Below the pieces are notes generated by a model. The model saw nothing but the letters and a program-made list of their open reading frames with translations. It was not told the DNA's origin and made no database searches. Below, piece after piece: positions 34,616 through 46,669 of a stretch of DNA of 64,000 nucleotides. The stretch is from positions 1,146,086-1,210,085 of the forward strand of contig NW_004454229.1 of assembly GCF_000283155.1 (NCBI RefSeq), read 5' to 3'. The DNA comes from Ceratotherium simum simum (lineage: Eukaryota > Chordata > Mammalia > Perissodactyla > Rhinocerotidae). Made by a program: the position numbers and the translations under genes. Numbering within the stretch: position 1 is the stretch's first letter; each line of letters opens with the position of its first letter.

Positions 34616-35738
34616 AAAAGACACAGAGTGGCTGGATGGATTAAAAAATGAGATCCAAAAATATACTGTCTCCAGGAAACACATCTGAGCTCTAAAGACA
34701 AACACAGGCTCAGAGTTAAGGGATGGAAGATGATACTCCAAGCTAATGGCAAACAAAAGAAAGCAGGTATTGCCATACTTATATCAGACAAAGTAGACTT
34801 CAAGATAAAAAGAAAATGAGAGACAAAGAAGGGCAGTATATAATAATAAAAAGGACACTCCACCAAGAAGACGTAACACTTATAAATATATATGCACCCA
34901 ACACAGAAGCACCAAAGTACATAAAAGCAACTATTAACAAAGCTAAAAGGAGATATTAACAACAACACAATAATAGTAGGGGACCTTACCACCCACTTAC
35001 ATCAATGGATAGATCATCCAGACAGAAAGTCAACAAGGAAATAATGGATTTAAACAAAAAACTAGATGAGATGGTCTTAATAGATATATATAGATAACAC
35101 ACCATCCAACTACAGCAGAATACACATTCTTCTCAAGTGCACATGTATCATTCTCAAGGATAGACCATATGTTGGGAAACAAGGCAAGCCTCAATAAATT
35201 TAAGAAGATTGAAATCATATCAAGCATCTTCTCTGAACACAAAGCTATGAAACTAGAAATCAACTATAAGAAAAAAGCTGGGAAGCTGACAAATATGTAG
35301 AGACTAAACAATATGCTACTGAACAACCAATAGATCATTGAAGAAATTAAAGGAGAAATAAAAAAAAAATTTGGAGACAAATGAAAATGAAAATACACCA
35401 TACTAATTCATATGGGATACAGGAAATGCAGTCCTAAGAGGGAAATTCATAGCAATACAGGTCCACCTTAACAAACAAGAAAAATCTCAAATAAGCAACC
35501 TTAAACTACACCTAATGGAATTAGAAAAAGAAGAACAAACAAAGCCCAGAGCCAGTGGAAGGAGGGAAATAAAATTAGAGCAGAAATAAATGAAATTTAA
35601 ATCAAAAAAACCAGTAGACAGGATCAATGAAACTAAGAGCTGGTTCTTTCAGAAGATAAACAAAATTGACAAAGCCTTAGCCTACTCACTAAGAAAAAAA
35701 GAGAGAAGGCTCAAATAAAAAGAAAAATTAGAAATGAA

Positions 35739-36046
35739 GGGGCCGGCCCAGTGGCTTAGCAGATAAGTGTGTGCGCTGTGTTACTGGCGGCTTGGGTTCG
35801 GATCCCGAGCGCGCACTGACACACTGCTTGTCCAGCCATGCTGAGGCGGCGTCCCACATACAGCAACTAGAAGGATGTACAACTATGACATACAACTATC
35901 TACTGGGGCTTTGGGGAGGAAAAGGGGAAAAAAAAAGGAGGAGGAGTGGCAATAGATGTTAGCTCAGGGCCAGTCTTCCTCAGCACAAGGAGGAGGATTG
36001 GCACGGATGTTAGCTCAGGACTGATCTTCCTCACATACACACACAC
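35739..36046 (+). mobile_element. ERE SINE carrying both 3' modules, sense
   Basis: About 308 bp: head, cagcaactagaaggatgtac, ctactggggctttgggg, then two gatgttagctcagg modules, then a CA-rich tail. A perfect 16-bp target duplication, aaaaattagaaatgaa, is at 35723-35738 and 36047-36062, so the composite moved as one unit. Confidence 0.96.
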
Positions 36047-38090
36047 AAAAATTAGAAATGAAAGAGAAGAAATTACAATGGATACCACAGAAATACAAAG
36101 GATTATAAAAGAATATTATGAAAAACTATATGCCAACAAACTGGACAATCTAGAAGAAATGGTTAAATTCTTACACTCATACAATGTCCCAAAGCTGAAT
36201 CAAGAAGAAATAGAGAATCTGAATAGACAAATCACAAGTAAAGAGATTGAAACAGTAATCAAAACTTCCCAAAAAATAAAAGTCCAGGACCAGATAGCTT
36301 CTCTGGAGAATTCTACCAAACATTCACAGAAGATTTAATACCTATCCTTCTCAAACTATTCCAAAAAATAGAGGAAGATGGAACACTTCCTAACACATTC
36401 TACAAGACCAACATCACCCTGATACCAAAGCCAGACAAGAACAACACAAAGAAGGAAAATTACAGGCAATATCTCTGATGAACATAGATGCAAAACTCCT
36501 CAACAAAATATTGGCAAACCAAATATAGCAATGCATTAAAAAGATCATACACCATGATCAAGGATTGATACCAGGGATGCAGGGATGGTTCACATCCACA
36601 AATCAATCAATGTGATACACCACATTAACAAAATGAGGAATAAAAACCACATGATCATCTCAACAGACTCAGAGACAGCATTTGACAAGATCCAACATCC
36701 ATTTACGATAAAAATGCTCTATAAAGTGGGTATAGAAGGAAAGTACCTCAATATAATAAAGGCCACATATGACAAACACACAGCCAACATCATACTTGAT
36801 GGGGAAAAACTGAAAGCCATCCCTTGAAAACAGGAACAAGACAAGGGTGCCTACTCTCACCATTCTTATTCAACATAGTACTGGAGGTTTTGGCCAGAGC
36901 AATTAGGCAAGAAAAATAAATAAAAGGAATCCAAATAGGCAAGGAAGAAACGAAACTCTTGCTGTTTGCAGATGACATGATTTTATATGTAGAAAACCTT
37001 AAAGATTCCATTGGAAAACTTTCAGAAATAATCAACAACTACAGCAAAGTTGCAGGGTAAAAATCAACATACAAAAATCAGTTGCATTTTTATACTGTAA
37101 TAACAAACTAACAGAAAGAGAACTCAAGAATACAACACCATTTACAATTGCAACAAAAAGAATAAAATATCTAGGAATAAATTTAACCAAAGAGGTGAAA
37201 AACCTATCCAAAGAAAACTATAAGATATTATTGAAAAAAATCGATGATGACATACAGAAATGGAGAGATATTCCATGCACATGGATTGGAAGAATAAATA
37301 TAGTTAAAATGTCCATACTACCTAAAGCAATCTACAGACTGAATGCAATCCCAATGAGAACCCCAATGACATTCTTCACAGAAATAGAATAAAGGATCCT
37401 AAAATTTACATGCACCAAAAAAGACCCCGAATAACTAAAGCAATCCTGAGAAAAAAGAACAAAGCTGGAGGCATCACAATCCCTGACTTCAAAATATACT
37501 ACAAAGCTATAGTAAACAAAACAGCATGGTACTGGTACAAAAAGAGACACGCAGATCAATGGAACAGAATTGAAAGCCCAGAAATAAAACCACACATCTA
37601 CAGACAGCTAATCTTCGACAAAGGAGCTAAAAACATACAATGGAGAAAGGAAAGTGTCTTCAATAAATGGTGCTGGGAAAACTGTACAGCCACATGCAAA
37701 AGAATGAAAGTAGACCATTATCTTTTGCCATACACAAAAATTAACTCAAAATGGATCAAAGACTTGAAGGTAAGACCTGAAACCATAAAACTCCTAGAAG
37801 AAAATAGGCAGTACACTCTTTGACATCAGTCTTAGAAGGATCTTTTCAAATACCATGTCTACTTGGATAAGGGAAAAAAAAGAAAAAATAAACAAGTGGG
37901 ACTTCATCAGATTTAAGAGCTTCTGCAAGGCAAAGGAACCAGGATCAAAATGAAAAGACAACCCACCAGCTGGGAGAAAATATTTGCAAATCATATATCC
38001 AACAAGGGGTTAATGTCCAAAATATATAAAAAACTCACACAACTCAACAACAAAGAAACAAACAACCTGATCAAAAAATGGGCAGAGGAG

Positions 38091-38343
38091 GGGGCCAGCC
38101 TGGTGGCATAGTGGTCAGGTTCACACGTTCCGCTTTGGCAGCCCAGAGTTCACAGGTTCCGATCCCAGGTGTGGATCTAGGTACCGCTCATCAAGCCGTG
38201 GTGTGGTGGCATACAACATACAAAATAAAGGAAGATGGGCAGAGATGTTAGCTCAGGGCTAATCTTCCTCACCAAAAAGAGGAAGACTGGTAATGCATGT
38301 TAGCTCAGGGCCAATCTTCCTCACCAAAAAAAAAAAAAAAAAA
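38091..38343 (+). mobile_element. ERE SINE in L1 ORF2, diverged type
   Basis: ggggccagcctggtggcata head, ggttccgatcccagg, two gatgttagctcaggg-like modules and an A tail. The duplication is ggcagagga (38081-38089 and 38344-38352). More diverged than the copy at 34386. Confidence 0.93.
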
Positions 38344-39250
38344 GGCAGAGGATACAAACAGACATTTTTCCAAAGAAGATATACAGACGGCCAATAGGCA
38401 TATAAAAGATGTTTAACATCACTATTAGGGAAATGCAAATCAAAACTACACAAAGTTATCACCTTATGCCCGTTAGAGTGGCTATAATTACCAAGACAAA
38501 AAATAACAAATGTTGGAGAGGATGTGGAGAAAAGGGAACCCTCATATACTGCTTGTGGGAATGCAAACTGGTGCAGCCACTATGGAAAACAGTACGGAGA
38601 TCTTTCAAAAAATTAAAAATAGAAATATCACATGACCCACCTATCCTACTACTGGGTATGTATCCAAAGAACTTGAAATCAACAATTCAAAGAGACTTAT
38701 GCACCCCTAGGTTTACTGCAGCATTATTCACTATAGCCAAGAAGTGGAAGCAACCCAAGTGCCCATCAACTGATGACTGGTTAAAGAAGATGTGGTATAT
38801 ATACACAATGAAATACTACTCAGCCATAAAAAATGACAAAATTGTCCCATTCACAACAACATAGACGGATCTGGAGGGTATTATGTTAAGTGAAATAAGC
38901 CAGACAGAAAAAGACAAACACCATATCATTTCACTCATGTGTGGAAGATAAACCAACACACGGACAAAGAGAACAGATTAGTGGTTACCAGAGTGGAAGG
39001 GGGTTAGGGGGTGGGCACAAGCGGTGAAGGGGCACATTTATAAGGTGACTGACAAATAGTAATATACGACTGAAATTTCACAATGTTATAAACTATTATG
39101 ACCTCAATTAAATTAAATTAAAAAAATAGTCATATCAGAGATCAATCTCTCAAGGTTGAAGGCAATCAGGAAAAAATTCCTAAAGAAGGAGAAAGTTGAG
39201 CTGGGCCTTAATGAATGGGTCACATTTAAGAAAAGTATGAGGAAAAAGAA

Positions 39251-39280
39251 AGTGTGTGTGTGTGTGTGTGTGTGTGTATG
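39251..39280. repeat. (GT)n microsatellite
   Basis: About 14 GT units starting agtgtgtgtgtg, next to a MIR. Confidence 0.95.
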
Positions 39281-39450
39281 ATCTTGAACAACTTACTTTC
39301 TCTTTAAACCTCAGGTTTCTTCATCTATAAAATGGGGATAAATAACAGTATCTAAAATTCTTGAGGTTACTGTGAGTAATTAACAAATGAAACATAAGTA
39401 CTAGAATAGCAGCTAGCAGAAAACACACATTCAATAAATGTTAGCTATTA
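39281..39450 (+). mobile_element. MIR fragment
   Basis: gatcttgaacaacttacttt, aaacctcaggtttcttcatc and tataaaatggggataaata are the sense MIR 3' half, ending with cattcaataaatgttagc. Confidence 0.75.
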
Positions 39451-39486
39451 TTTGATTCTCCAATAACCTCATGAAATAGGTGTTAC

Positions 39487-39916
39487 TGACTATAGGTTTG
39501 TGTCCCCCTAAAATTCATATGTTGAAGCCCTAACCCTCAAAGTGATGGTACTTGGAAATGGGACCTTTGGGTGGTAATTAGGGTCAGACGAGGTCAGGAG
39601 GGTGGGGCCCTCATGATGGAAAGAGGGCCCTTATAAGAGACACCAGAAAGCTTGCACTCAGGCACATGCACGCGCTCACGCTCTCTCTGCCTCTCACAAT
39701 CTCTTTCTCCATGAACACACAAAGAAGAGGTCATGTGAGCACACGCTGAGACGGCAGCTGCGACAAGCCAAGAAAAGAGATCTCAGAACAAAACCTACCT
39801 TGCAAGCACCTTGATGTTGCACTTCCCAGCCTCCAGAACTGTGAAAAAACAAATGTCTGTTGTTTAAGCCCTCCTTCTTTGGTATTTTGTGATGGCAGCC
39901 TGAGCAGACTAATACA
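39487..39916 (+). mobile_element. MaLR LTR (MLT1/MST-like), sense
   Basis: ggtttgtgtccccctaaaat, tcatatgttgaagccctaac, aagtgatggtacttgg, cccagcctccagaactgtg and gcagactaataca are the landmarks of a MaLR LTR in order. It splits an antisense MIR, parts of which lie at about 39450-39486 and 39917-40020. No clear target duplication. Confidence 0.8.
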
Positions 39917-40020
39917 ATCCCTAAGACTGGTTATTATTTCTACTTTACATTTCAGGAGGCTGACTTCCTATATAGCTAACAAGTAATGGAACTGAGGCCT
40001 TTGATTAGTTCAGTGCTACC
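39917..40020 (-). mobile_element. MIR fragment, antisense, continued past the LTR
   Basis: ggttattatttctactttac, atttcaggaggctgac and aacaagtaatggaactgagg continue the antisense MIR that begins with aataacctcatgaaataggt near 39461. Confidence 0.6.
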
Positions 40021-41100
40021 ACCACTAATATAAGGATAGTAGATTTCCTTATTATAAAACATAAGCACACAGGAGAATAAAAGTGTCTTTAGTCTCAAAA
40101 ATGACATCAGATTTGGATTTGCTAACCAAATGGATGTGATATATAATCCAATTAATCAAATACCAAGTAGTGATTAACAGTACTGGTTAAAAAGAAAATG
40201 CGGCAATAAGTCATCAAAATATTTCCTTAGCAACCATCTAGTATAGAAGCTAAGATCTACTTTGTACTACAGTCGCCATTCACACTGGGTGTAGTCATAA
40301 CTTAGAGCCTCTGCATTCTTCCTCTCTCCACAGTTGACTCTCACCCAACAGGGTCAGATATGACTCAGTCCTAAAGGACCAATCCTCACTTTAAGCAAGG
40401 ACTTAAGAAGCTTTGATCTAAACCTCAGCACTTCTGTATCAACTCATTCTTTCTGTCAAAGTAATTCTTGAGACCCATTCTGACAATTATGGCCAGTACA
40501 TGTTCCCTATGAGTCAATCCCTATCTTGGCAACCTTCATAGTACCCTACTGTAAAGGCTACTCCTCTTCCTTCTTCATAACTTCAAGAAATTGAAGCCTA
40601 TTCTGGTGGTTAGTGCTACTACTACTGCAAAATTTCCATGATGCTGAATGTATGTACCTATCTGAACCTTCAAAGAGCATCTGCCCCTAAAGTTCTTTAT
40701 CAGCACTTACTCTACAGGTACCCCAATGCCCACATAACATTCTAAAGTTGGCCCCCGCTCTCCTAGGAATCTTCATGGAGCGTGCAGCCAAAGTGTCTGC
40801 CATGTGTCAGTCTCTATAACTAGAAGCAAAGCTAGGATGTCAAGCCTTATAAAATAAAACCAGCATTTAAGATCTTTCAGGGATCCAACCTTCTAAAAAG
40901 GAAAGGCACGTAGCAAAGTGTTTCCTATCTCTTACTCACTTATGATGTATTCACTTGAAACTGTTTAGTCCAATATCTAATATTTTTATCTTTCTTACTT
41001 CTATGGCTGTCAAAGTCTCAGTAGCAAAAGTCTCACTTTTCCCTTCACTTTTTTTTCTTGTCTGAAGTTTAGCACACAGCAAGTACCCTGCTTACCAGAG
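40021..41100. other. Intronic sequence, nothing assignable
   Basis: Intron C-D, about 1.1 kb of moderately complex sequence without SINE, LINE or LTR landmarks and without an exon-like segment on either strand. Confidence 0.5.
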
Positions 41101-41109
41101 ACAGGAAGA

Positions 41110-41690
41110 GTGGTGATCTTCAAAAAAGATATACAAATGGCTAATAAGCACGTGAAAAAACATTCAATGCCATTAGTCAAATGCAAATTAAAATCACAAT
41201 GAGATAGGACTGCATACCCACTTGAATGGTTATAATAAAAAAGGCAATAATAAGTGTTATCAAGGATGGGAGAACTGGAAATCTCATACACTGCTGGTGA
41301 GAAGGTAAAATGGTGCAGCCACATTGTAAAACAGTTGGCAATTTCTTAAAAAGTAAACAAATTTACCAAATGAACCAGCAATTCCACTCCTAGGTATCTA
41401 TCCAAGAGAAATGAAAACATATATCTACGCAAAGACTTCAATGCAAATGTTCACAGCAGCATTATTCATAATAGCTAAAAAGTGGAAACAATCCAGGGGA
41501 TCAGAGTGGGAATGCAAATTTACCGCAAATGGGCATAAGGAAACTCTTTGGAATGACGGAAATATTTTAAAAATGGATTGTGATGATTTCACAACTGTGC
41601 AAATTTATTAAAATCATTTAGTTGTACACAAGTGAATTTTATGGCATATAAATTACACCTCAATAAAGCTGTTAAAAATGTTTAATTAAA
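41110..41690 (+). mobile_element. Old L1 3' fragment, sense
   Basis: aaaagatatacaaatggc, atgcaaattaaaatcacaat, tggtgcagccacattgtaa and tccactcctaggtatctatc are L1 ORF2 C-terminal phrases, followed by 3'-UTR-like tggattgtgatgatttcac and acacctcaataaagctg. Confidence 0.85.
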
Positions 41691-42344
41691 GAATAGAGAA
41701 ATAAAGAAACTAAAAGAGTTCCTAAAATGAAAACTGTTCACCTGCCTCCTGCTCTGTAAGACAAGGAAGCACACATTTAAATAAAAACTGAAACAAATAA
41801 GATATTTTGCTAATAAGTATATATATACATGATGACTACATAGTATTTTATTCAAAAAGTATTAAAATACTACCATTTATTGCAATCTACTCAAGATATG
41901 ACATATTAGGATTTGGAATGTTATTTCCAATTTATTTTACTTTACAAACAATAACCATCAAACAAAGGGATTAGTGGAAACTCATAAAAGATTACAGTCT
42001 TATGTAAAAATGAAACTCATAAAAGAATCTTCAAATGAAGAAAATAAGAGAAGTTTCCTCCAAGCAGGAGACAGAATTTAACATTTTTCTTAAATCCTAA
42101 GCAAATAAAAAAGGGGCCAGTATGATGCCCTTGAGTTCCTCTTCAAAATACATAAATAATTGGATAAAACTTAGAAACATTCTTCTGTTACAGGAGATGC
42201 TGAGTTTCTTCAAAAGGACTGCACAAATTGCAATTAGAATTATAACCCATGGAAATTCCAGATAAAGAAAATGTGTTGAAAAATTTATCTAAAAAACAAT
42301 ATACCCGAATACAAGTAGGGCAAGTACTAGGAGAGTGGTGGAAA
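41691..42344. other. AT-rich intron, nothing assignable
   Basis: Intron C-D with short A-runs; no landmark recognised. Confidence 0.5.
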
Positions 42345-42545
42345 AGAAAGGAACTTGGGGTTAGAAGACCTGGATTCTAGAGTGAGCATGGCTATTTTGT
42401 AGCTCTCCAACAGGTCACTTAACCTCTCTAGGCCTCTAGGTATTTTTCTTGATCAAATATAGTTAAAGCCATCTTCACATGATTATTATGAGGACTAAAT
42501 CAGTCAATGGTGGTGAAAATGGTATCCTACAAAAACAAGAATTAT
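42345..42545 (+). mobile_element. MIR SINE, diverged
   Basis: gacctggattctagagtg, caggtcacttaacctctc, taggcctctaggtattt and gattattatgaggactaaat follow the sense MIR order. Confidence 0.7.
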
Positions 42546-43433
42546 TAAGCAAGATAATTTGCAAGAAAATGTTCAAGGAGAATTTCCATTAAAGATAGTC
42601 ACAAGTGAAAATTCACTACGTTTAAGAGACTTGATCATAAATTCCCATATGCACTTAAATAGCTGATGAGAACCCAAAACACAACTGCTGAGTTGTGCCA
42701 GCCAGAAAAAAAATTTGTAGTCAAAAGAACAGGGGCATTAAAATTAGAGAAATGAGAAGGGACAACTCTTTATAGTAGAAAGGCAAGTAATAAATGTATA
42801 AAGAATAATGGAATTTTAACAAATCACTATTTAGCAAACATCACAGTAATAAATTGTTTCAGAGAAGAATCATCATGTATGCTAAAGTGGTCCAAGTTGA
42901 GGAGTAACAGGATATTACCTAGTCTCAAAGCATCTCCCCATAATTACAAAGGGAAGAAACAGCACCTCTATGATGAAGAAACCTAGCAGACACCGTCTTA
43001 ATCAAGTGAGCAAATTATCACCACCAGTAACAAAGTAACATCACGCACCTCCTGACATGATGCACTTAGAGGAAAACACCACTTCTGTTGCATTCTGGGG
43101 AAAAATGAATAATCTAAATCTAATCATGAGGAAAAAATCAAACAAACTCAAATTGAGGGACATTCTGCAAAATAACTGGCCTGTACTCTTCAAAATTATC
43201 AGTGTCATTAAACACAAAGAAAGACTAAGAAACTGATTGATACTAAAGAAAACTAAAGAGACACGGCAACACGACATAGCCTTCACGAAGGCTATGCATG
43301 ATGTGGGATTTCTTTTGCTATAAAGATATTATTAGAACAAATGGCAAAATCGGATTTAGCTTTATAGATTAGGTAATATTATTATATGACTGTTAATTTC
43401 CTGCTTTTGATAACTGCATCGCATAAGATAATA

Positions 43434-43792
43434 TCTGTATTAGTCCCCTCAGGCTGCCATAACAAAGTACCATAGACTAGGTGGCTTAAACAACAGACAT
43501 TTATTTCTCACAGTTCTGGAGGCTGGAAGTCTGAGATCCGGGTGGCAGCAGAGTCAGGTTCTGGTGAAAGTTCATTCTGGCTTGACGGCGGCTGCCTTCT
43601 AGCAGAGAGAGAAAGCCAGATCTCTGGTGTCTCTTCTTTTAAGAGCACTAATCCCATCATGACAGACCCACCCTCATAAACTCATCTAAACTTAATTACC
43701 TCCCAAAGGCCCCACCTCCAAATACTATCACATTGGGGGTTAGAGTTTCAACATGAATTTTGAGGGACACAATTCAGTCCATAGCAATGTCC
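43434..43792 (-). mobile_element. MaLR LTR, antisense
   Basis: Reads as the reverse complement of the LTR family at 39487-39916: ctgtattagtcccctcaggc, gtggcttaaacaacagacat, cacagttctggaggctggaa and gaattttgagggacacaat. Confidence 0.8.
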
Positions 43793-43836
43793 TTGTCAAA
43801 AAAAGTTTATACAAGACAGAGATAGAGGCAGGGAGG

Positions 43837-43862
43837 GGAAAGAGAGAGAGAGAGAGAGAGAG
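43837..43862. repeat. (AG)n microsatellite
   Basis: About 12 AG units (aaagagagagagag...), within the old L1-like 3' region. Confidence 0.95.
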
Positions 43863-44059
43863 GGAAAAGCAAATATTAATATTTTCAGATGCTGAGTGAA
43901 AGGTATATGGGAATTCTTTGTACTATTTCAACTTTTCTTTAAGTATGAAATTATGTCAAAATAAAAAGTTAAAAGTAAAAAAAGTACCTCATAACTGACC
44001 TCTCTAATTGTACCTCTATGTAGGTGGCTGACTACTTCAATTAAAAGTTAATGGAAACT

Positions 44060-44271
44060 GGGGCCGGCCCCGTGGCTTGGTGGTTAAGTGAGCGCGCTCC
44101 ACTGCTGGCGACCCGGGTTCGGATCCCGGGCTCGCACGGACGCGCTGCTTGTCCGGCCATGCTGAGGCCGCGTCCCACATACAGCAACTAGAAGGATGTG
44201 CAGCTATGACACACAACTATCTACTGGGGCTTTGGGGGAAAAAATAAATAAATAAAATCTTTAAAAAAAAA
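44060..44271 (+). mobile_element. ERE SINE (CAACTAGAAGGATG type), sense
   Basis: ggggccggccccgtggcttg head, ggttcggatcccgggc, cagcaactagaaggatgtgc, ctactggggctttgggg and AAATA-rich tail. A perfect 17-bp duplication, aaaagttaatggaaact, is at 44043-44059 and 44272-44288. Confidence 0.97.
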
Positions 44272-44288
44272 AAAAGTTAATGGAAACT

Positions 44289-44992
44289 ATAACCGTTCTG
44301 TTGGCAAATATATAATAATTGTCAAGAGAAATCAGACAGTTAAGTGCATTCCAAAAACATCTTCCAAAGCAACATCTATATTGAAGTTATTTTTGATTTT
44401 CTTATTCTTAAAGCTTATTTTCCATGTCCACAAATTTCTTCCAAGAGAGGAAACAAAGTATAACATCTGTTCCTCATTTCACATAATCTGCTATTTTGGG
44501 CATAAAAGATTTATTGATTACCGCATCTATCTCCCTGTTAGTGCTAAAAAAGCAAAATAAAAGAGCACAAACTCTGCATGTTCTTAGAGAAGAATGTTTC
44601 ACTTCTCCATTTTTTAAAAAAAGAGAGATTATTCACTACAGTTTAGAAATAGAAAGAGACAGAGCTCACGACACGTTACGATATTTTTTTCAGTCTACCT
44701 CACTTTTCTTCCTGTATGCCTTTCCTTTATGCTGCAGCAAATGAACTAACAGGCTGCTGCTGAATGCTTGCTAAACTGACGAGCCAATGTCTACAGATAT
44801 TAACACTGAAATATCCCTAACTATAAAAGACTATTTAATCTTCTTCATAAAAATCATTTTCATATTGAACTTAAGAAACAACTTACCTAACTACTGTGAC
44901 CAGGGCTAAAAATGAAATAAATATTCTTATAAACTAAACCTAAACGAAGTTATCTTTTCAGAAATATAAATAATAAGTATTATTATAATAAC
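44289..44992. other. Intronic sequence, nothing assignable
   Basis: Intron C-D near exon C; no landmark repeats, no exon-like segment. Confidence 0.5.
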
Positions 44993-45175
44993 AGCTGATA
45001 TTTATTAAGGGTCCTGTGTGCTAGGGTGTTTACATGGTAACATCTGCCATGTTACATTCATTCTTTAAATAAGTAAACTGATTATCAAAGTGGTTAAAAT
45101 GATTTGTTCAAAGAATGGCCAGTTTATAACTAAATAGCAGAAGAAGTATTTAAATATACGTGTAAATGTATGTCC
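44993..45175 (-). mobile_element. MIR fragment, antisense
   Basis: agctgatatttattaagggt, tgtgtgctagggtgtttac and aagtggttaaaatgatttgt follow the antisense MIR order; diverged. Confidence 0.55.
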
Positions 45176-45581
45176 AAAATCCATAACCTTAAACTCTTTT
45201 TACTATGGTGTTTCCCGAAGACTGTTCCACAAACTAAGTAATAAATGTTATGGTGAGAATAGGGTTCCATAGTCAAATAAATTTGGAAATTGTTGAGCAA
45301 AACAAAATGAAGGGTTTTTTTTTTTACTAAAAGGTATCATAGTCTTTAATATGCTAAATATATTTTGAATCTCAAAGAGGAAGATGGTTTATAGCAGCAC
45401 AGAAATTCTATTATTTATAGAGAGTATGTACATGGGTGTCCCACAGGTTGTAAAAAGTGGCACTATATAATATTTTCCAAAAATACAGCAAGGATTCTGT
45501 TTTTGTTAATTGATGCCAAGTTAAAGGCTTGACTGTAGCCAAGGCAACTAAAACAATGAAGAGAGAGAACTTGCAGCTTAC
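45176..45581. other. Intron immediately downstream of exon C
   Basis: Unique-looking sequence; a T10 run near 45316. The minus-strand open frame 45740-45411 contains exon C out of its coding frame and is a shadow. Confidence 0.6.
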
Positions 45582-45669
45582 CATTGTGCATCCTGGACCA
45601 CCCATCTCTTTCACAGTCTCTGCCAGAAGATCCAAATAAAGCATCAGCCCTGGGACTTGGGGGATCAAC
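45582..45669 (-). CDS. SPATA6: SPATA6 internal exon C (88 nt)
   Basis: The exon encodes VDPPSPRADALFGSSGR followed by DCERDGWSRMHN and the first base (G) of the next codon. The acceptor is strong (gttcttcctctag) and the donor is ATG|gtaagc. It starts in phase 0 directly after the FVIRH end of exon B, giving the expected FVIRHVDPPSP junction of the family. It ends in phase 1, which fits the ATC start of exon D and completes an Asp codon. Differences from the human protein as I remember it are conservative (ADALFG for ADTLLG, RMHN for RVHN). It contains one SP site and is otherwise polar. Confidence 0.95.
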
Positions 45670-46204
45670 CTAGAGGAAGAACATTTCAACATAAAAAAGA
45701 GCTTAAATGTTCTTTCAGTCTTACTACACCAGAAAATCAACTAAAGTACACAGACCCCATATCATCAGGTTAACATGATAGTGCCTATACGGTTCAGGCA
45801 TGTTCCAAAATCAGAGCTCAGTCGAGAATTTTGCTGTTCATTTTTAAACAAATTGAAATTAAACTTTTAACTCCAGAAATTAAACTCCAGAAATTTTTAA
45901 TTACATATTTTAGTCTACTTTAAAATGAACAGATGTATAGTTGAAAGGTCCATTTCTCCATTGCCTAGTTTGCTTTCCATTCCAAAGGTAAAAAAAGAGA
46001 AATCTTACTTTGCCACATTTACAAACCAAGTTTAGCCATTTGCTACTTATCTCCTTAGCGTATAGATTTTGAACTCAAACAGTGTCTTTACTTGGCTGTG
46101 TTCAGAGCCCAGCATGCTGAGTGCTTTAGAACTTACAGAATAATAACAGTCAACCACATTTTCTAACCAAAAATAAAAAAGTCAGAGTGATATAAATCTG
46201 TGTA
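45670..46204. other. Intron immediately upstream of exon C
   Basis: Contains the exon C acceptor and pyrimidine tract at 45670-45690 (read on the minus strand). The rest is unassigned AT-rich intron. Confidence 0.6.
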
Positions 46205-46669
46205 AAAAGACAGCTCTAGTCACAAAATTAAAAACTTTATGCATAAAAGGACAATATCAAGAGAGTGAAAAGACAACCCATGGAATAGAAGAAAATATTT
46301 GCAAATCATTATCTGATAAGGCATTAATATCCAGAATATATAAAGTAACTTTTACAACTCAATAAAAGAAAAAACTCAGTTAAGAAGTGGGCAGAGGACT
46401 TAAATAGACATTTCTCCAAAAGATATACAAATGACCAATAAGCACATGAAAAAATGTTCAACATCACTAATCATTAGGGAAATGCAAATCAAAATCATAG
46501 TGAGATACTACTTCATACTCATTAGGATGGCTATTAACAAAAAACAGAAAATAACAAGTGTTGGCCAGGATGTGGAGAAGCTGAAAGCCTTGTGCCCTGT
46601 TGATAGGAATGCAAAATGGTACAGCTACTACGGAATATAGCACGGCGGTTCCTCAAAAAATTCAAAATA

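Larger units (their letters stand above)
34272..38864 (+). pseudogene. L1 ORF2 remnant (endonuclease, reverse transcriptase, Cys-rich domain)
   Basis: The endonuclease start is visible (LNVNGLNSPIKRHR near 34338) but an ERE cuts it at 34386. The reverse transcriptase keeps its FADD catalytic motif (36965-36976) in a region with many stops. Long late frames are at 37410-37823 ([16 protein letters not shown]) and 38409-38864 ([18 protein letters not shown], the Cys-rich 3' domain). Two further EREs lie at 35739 and 38091. It cannot be functional. Confidence 0.9.
32251..39126 (+). mobile_element. Near full-length L1, inactivated, with three nested EREs
   Basis: A complete-looking L1: a GC-rich 5' UTR (from about 32251), ORF1 (about 32888-33720), ORF2 (about 34272-38864), and a 3' UTR with a G-rich stretch (gaagggggttagggggtggg at 38996) ending in an AATTAA-type A-rich tail near 39126. 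About 6.9 kb including about 790 bp of inserted SINEs (34386-34615, 35739-36046, 38091-38343), so about 6.1 kb of L1. Possible degraded flanks are agttgcatcagtg (32236) and agtcatatcagag (39128). Both ORFs carry frameshifts and stops. Confidence 0.93.
42900..43985 (+). mobile_element. Old L1-like 3' region, split by a MaLR LTR
   Basis: Sense 3'-terminal sequence of an old L1 (tgttaatttcctgcttttg, gaaaggtatatgggaattct, ttgtactatttcaactttt, ending caaaataaaaagttaaa). The MaLR LTR at 43434-43792 interrupts it, and the AG microsatellite lies in its distal part. Family name not certain. Confidence 0.55.

Noticed and set aside
34528..34992. 154-codon minus-strand frame as a gene
   Set aside because: It is the antisense of L1 ORF2 plus an ERE; no independent coding signal.
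37410..38864. Late L1 ORF2 frames as a domesticated gene
   Set aside because: They are ordinary L1 3' ORF2 pieces interrupted by an ERE and stops; nothing suggests retained function.
45411..45740. 109-codon minus-strand frame spanning SPATA6 exon C
   Set aside because: It runs in a different frame from the coding one (SPATA6 reads VDPPSPRAD there) and crosses both splice sites.
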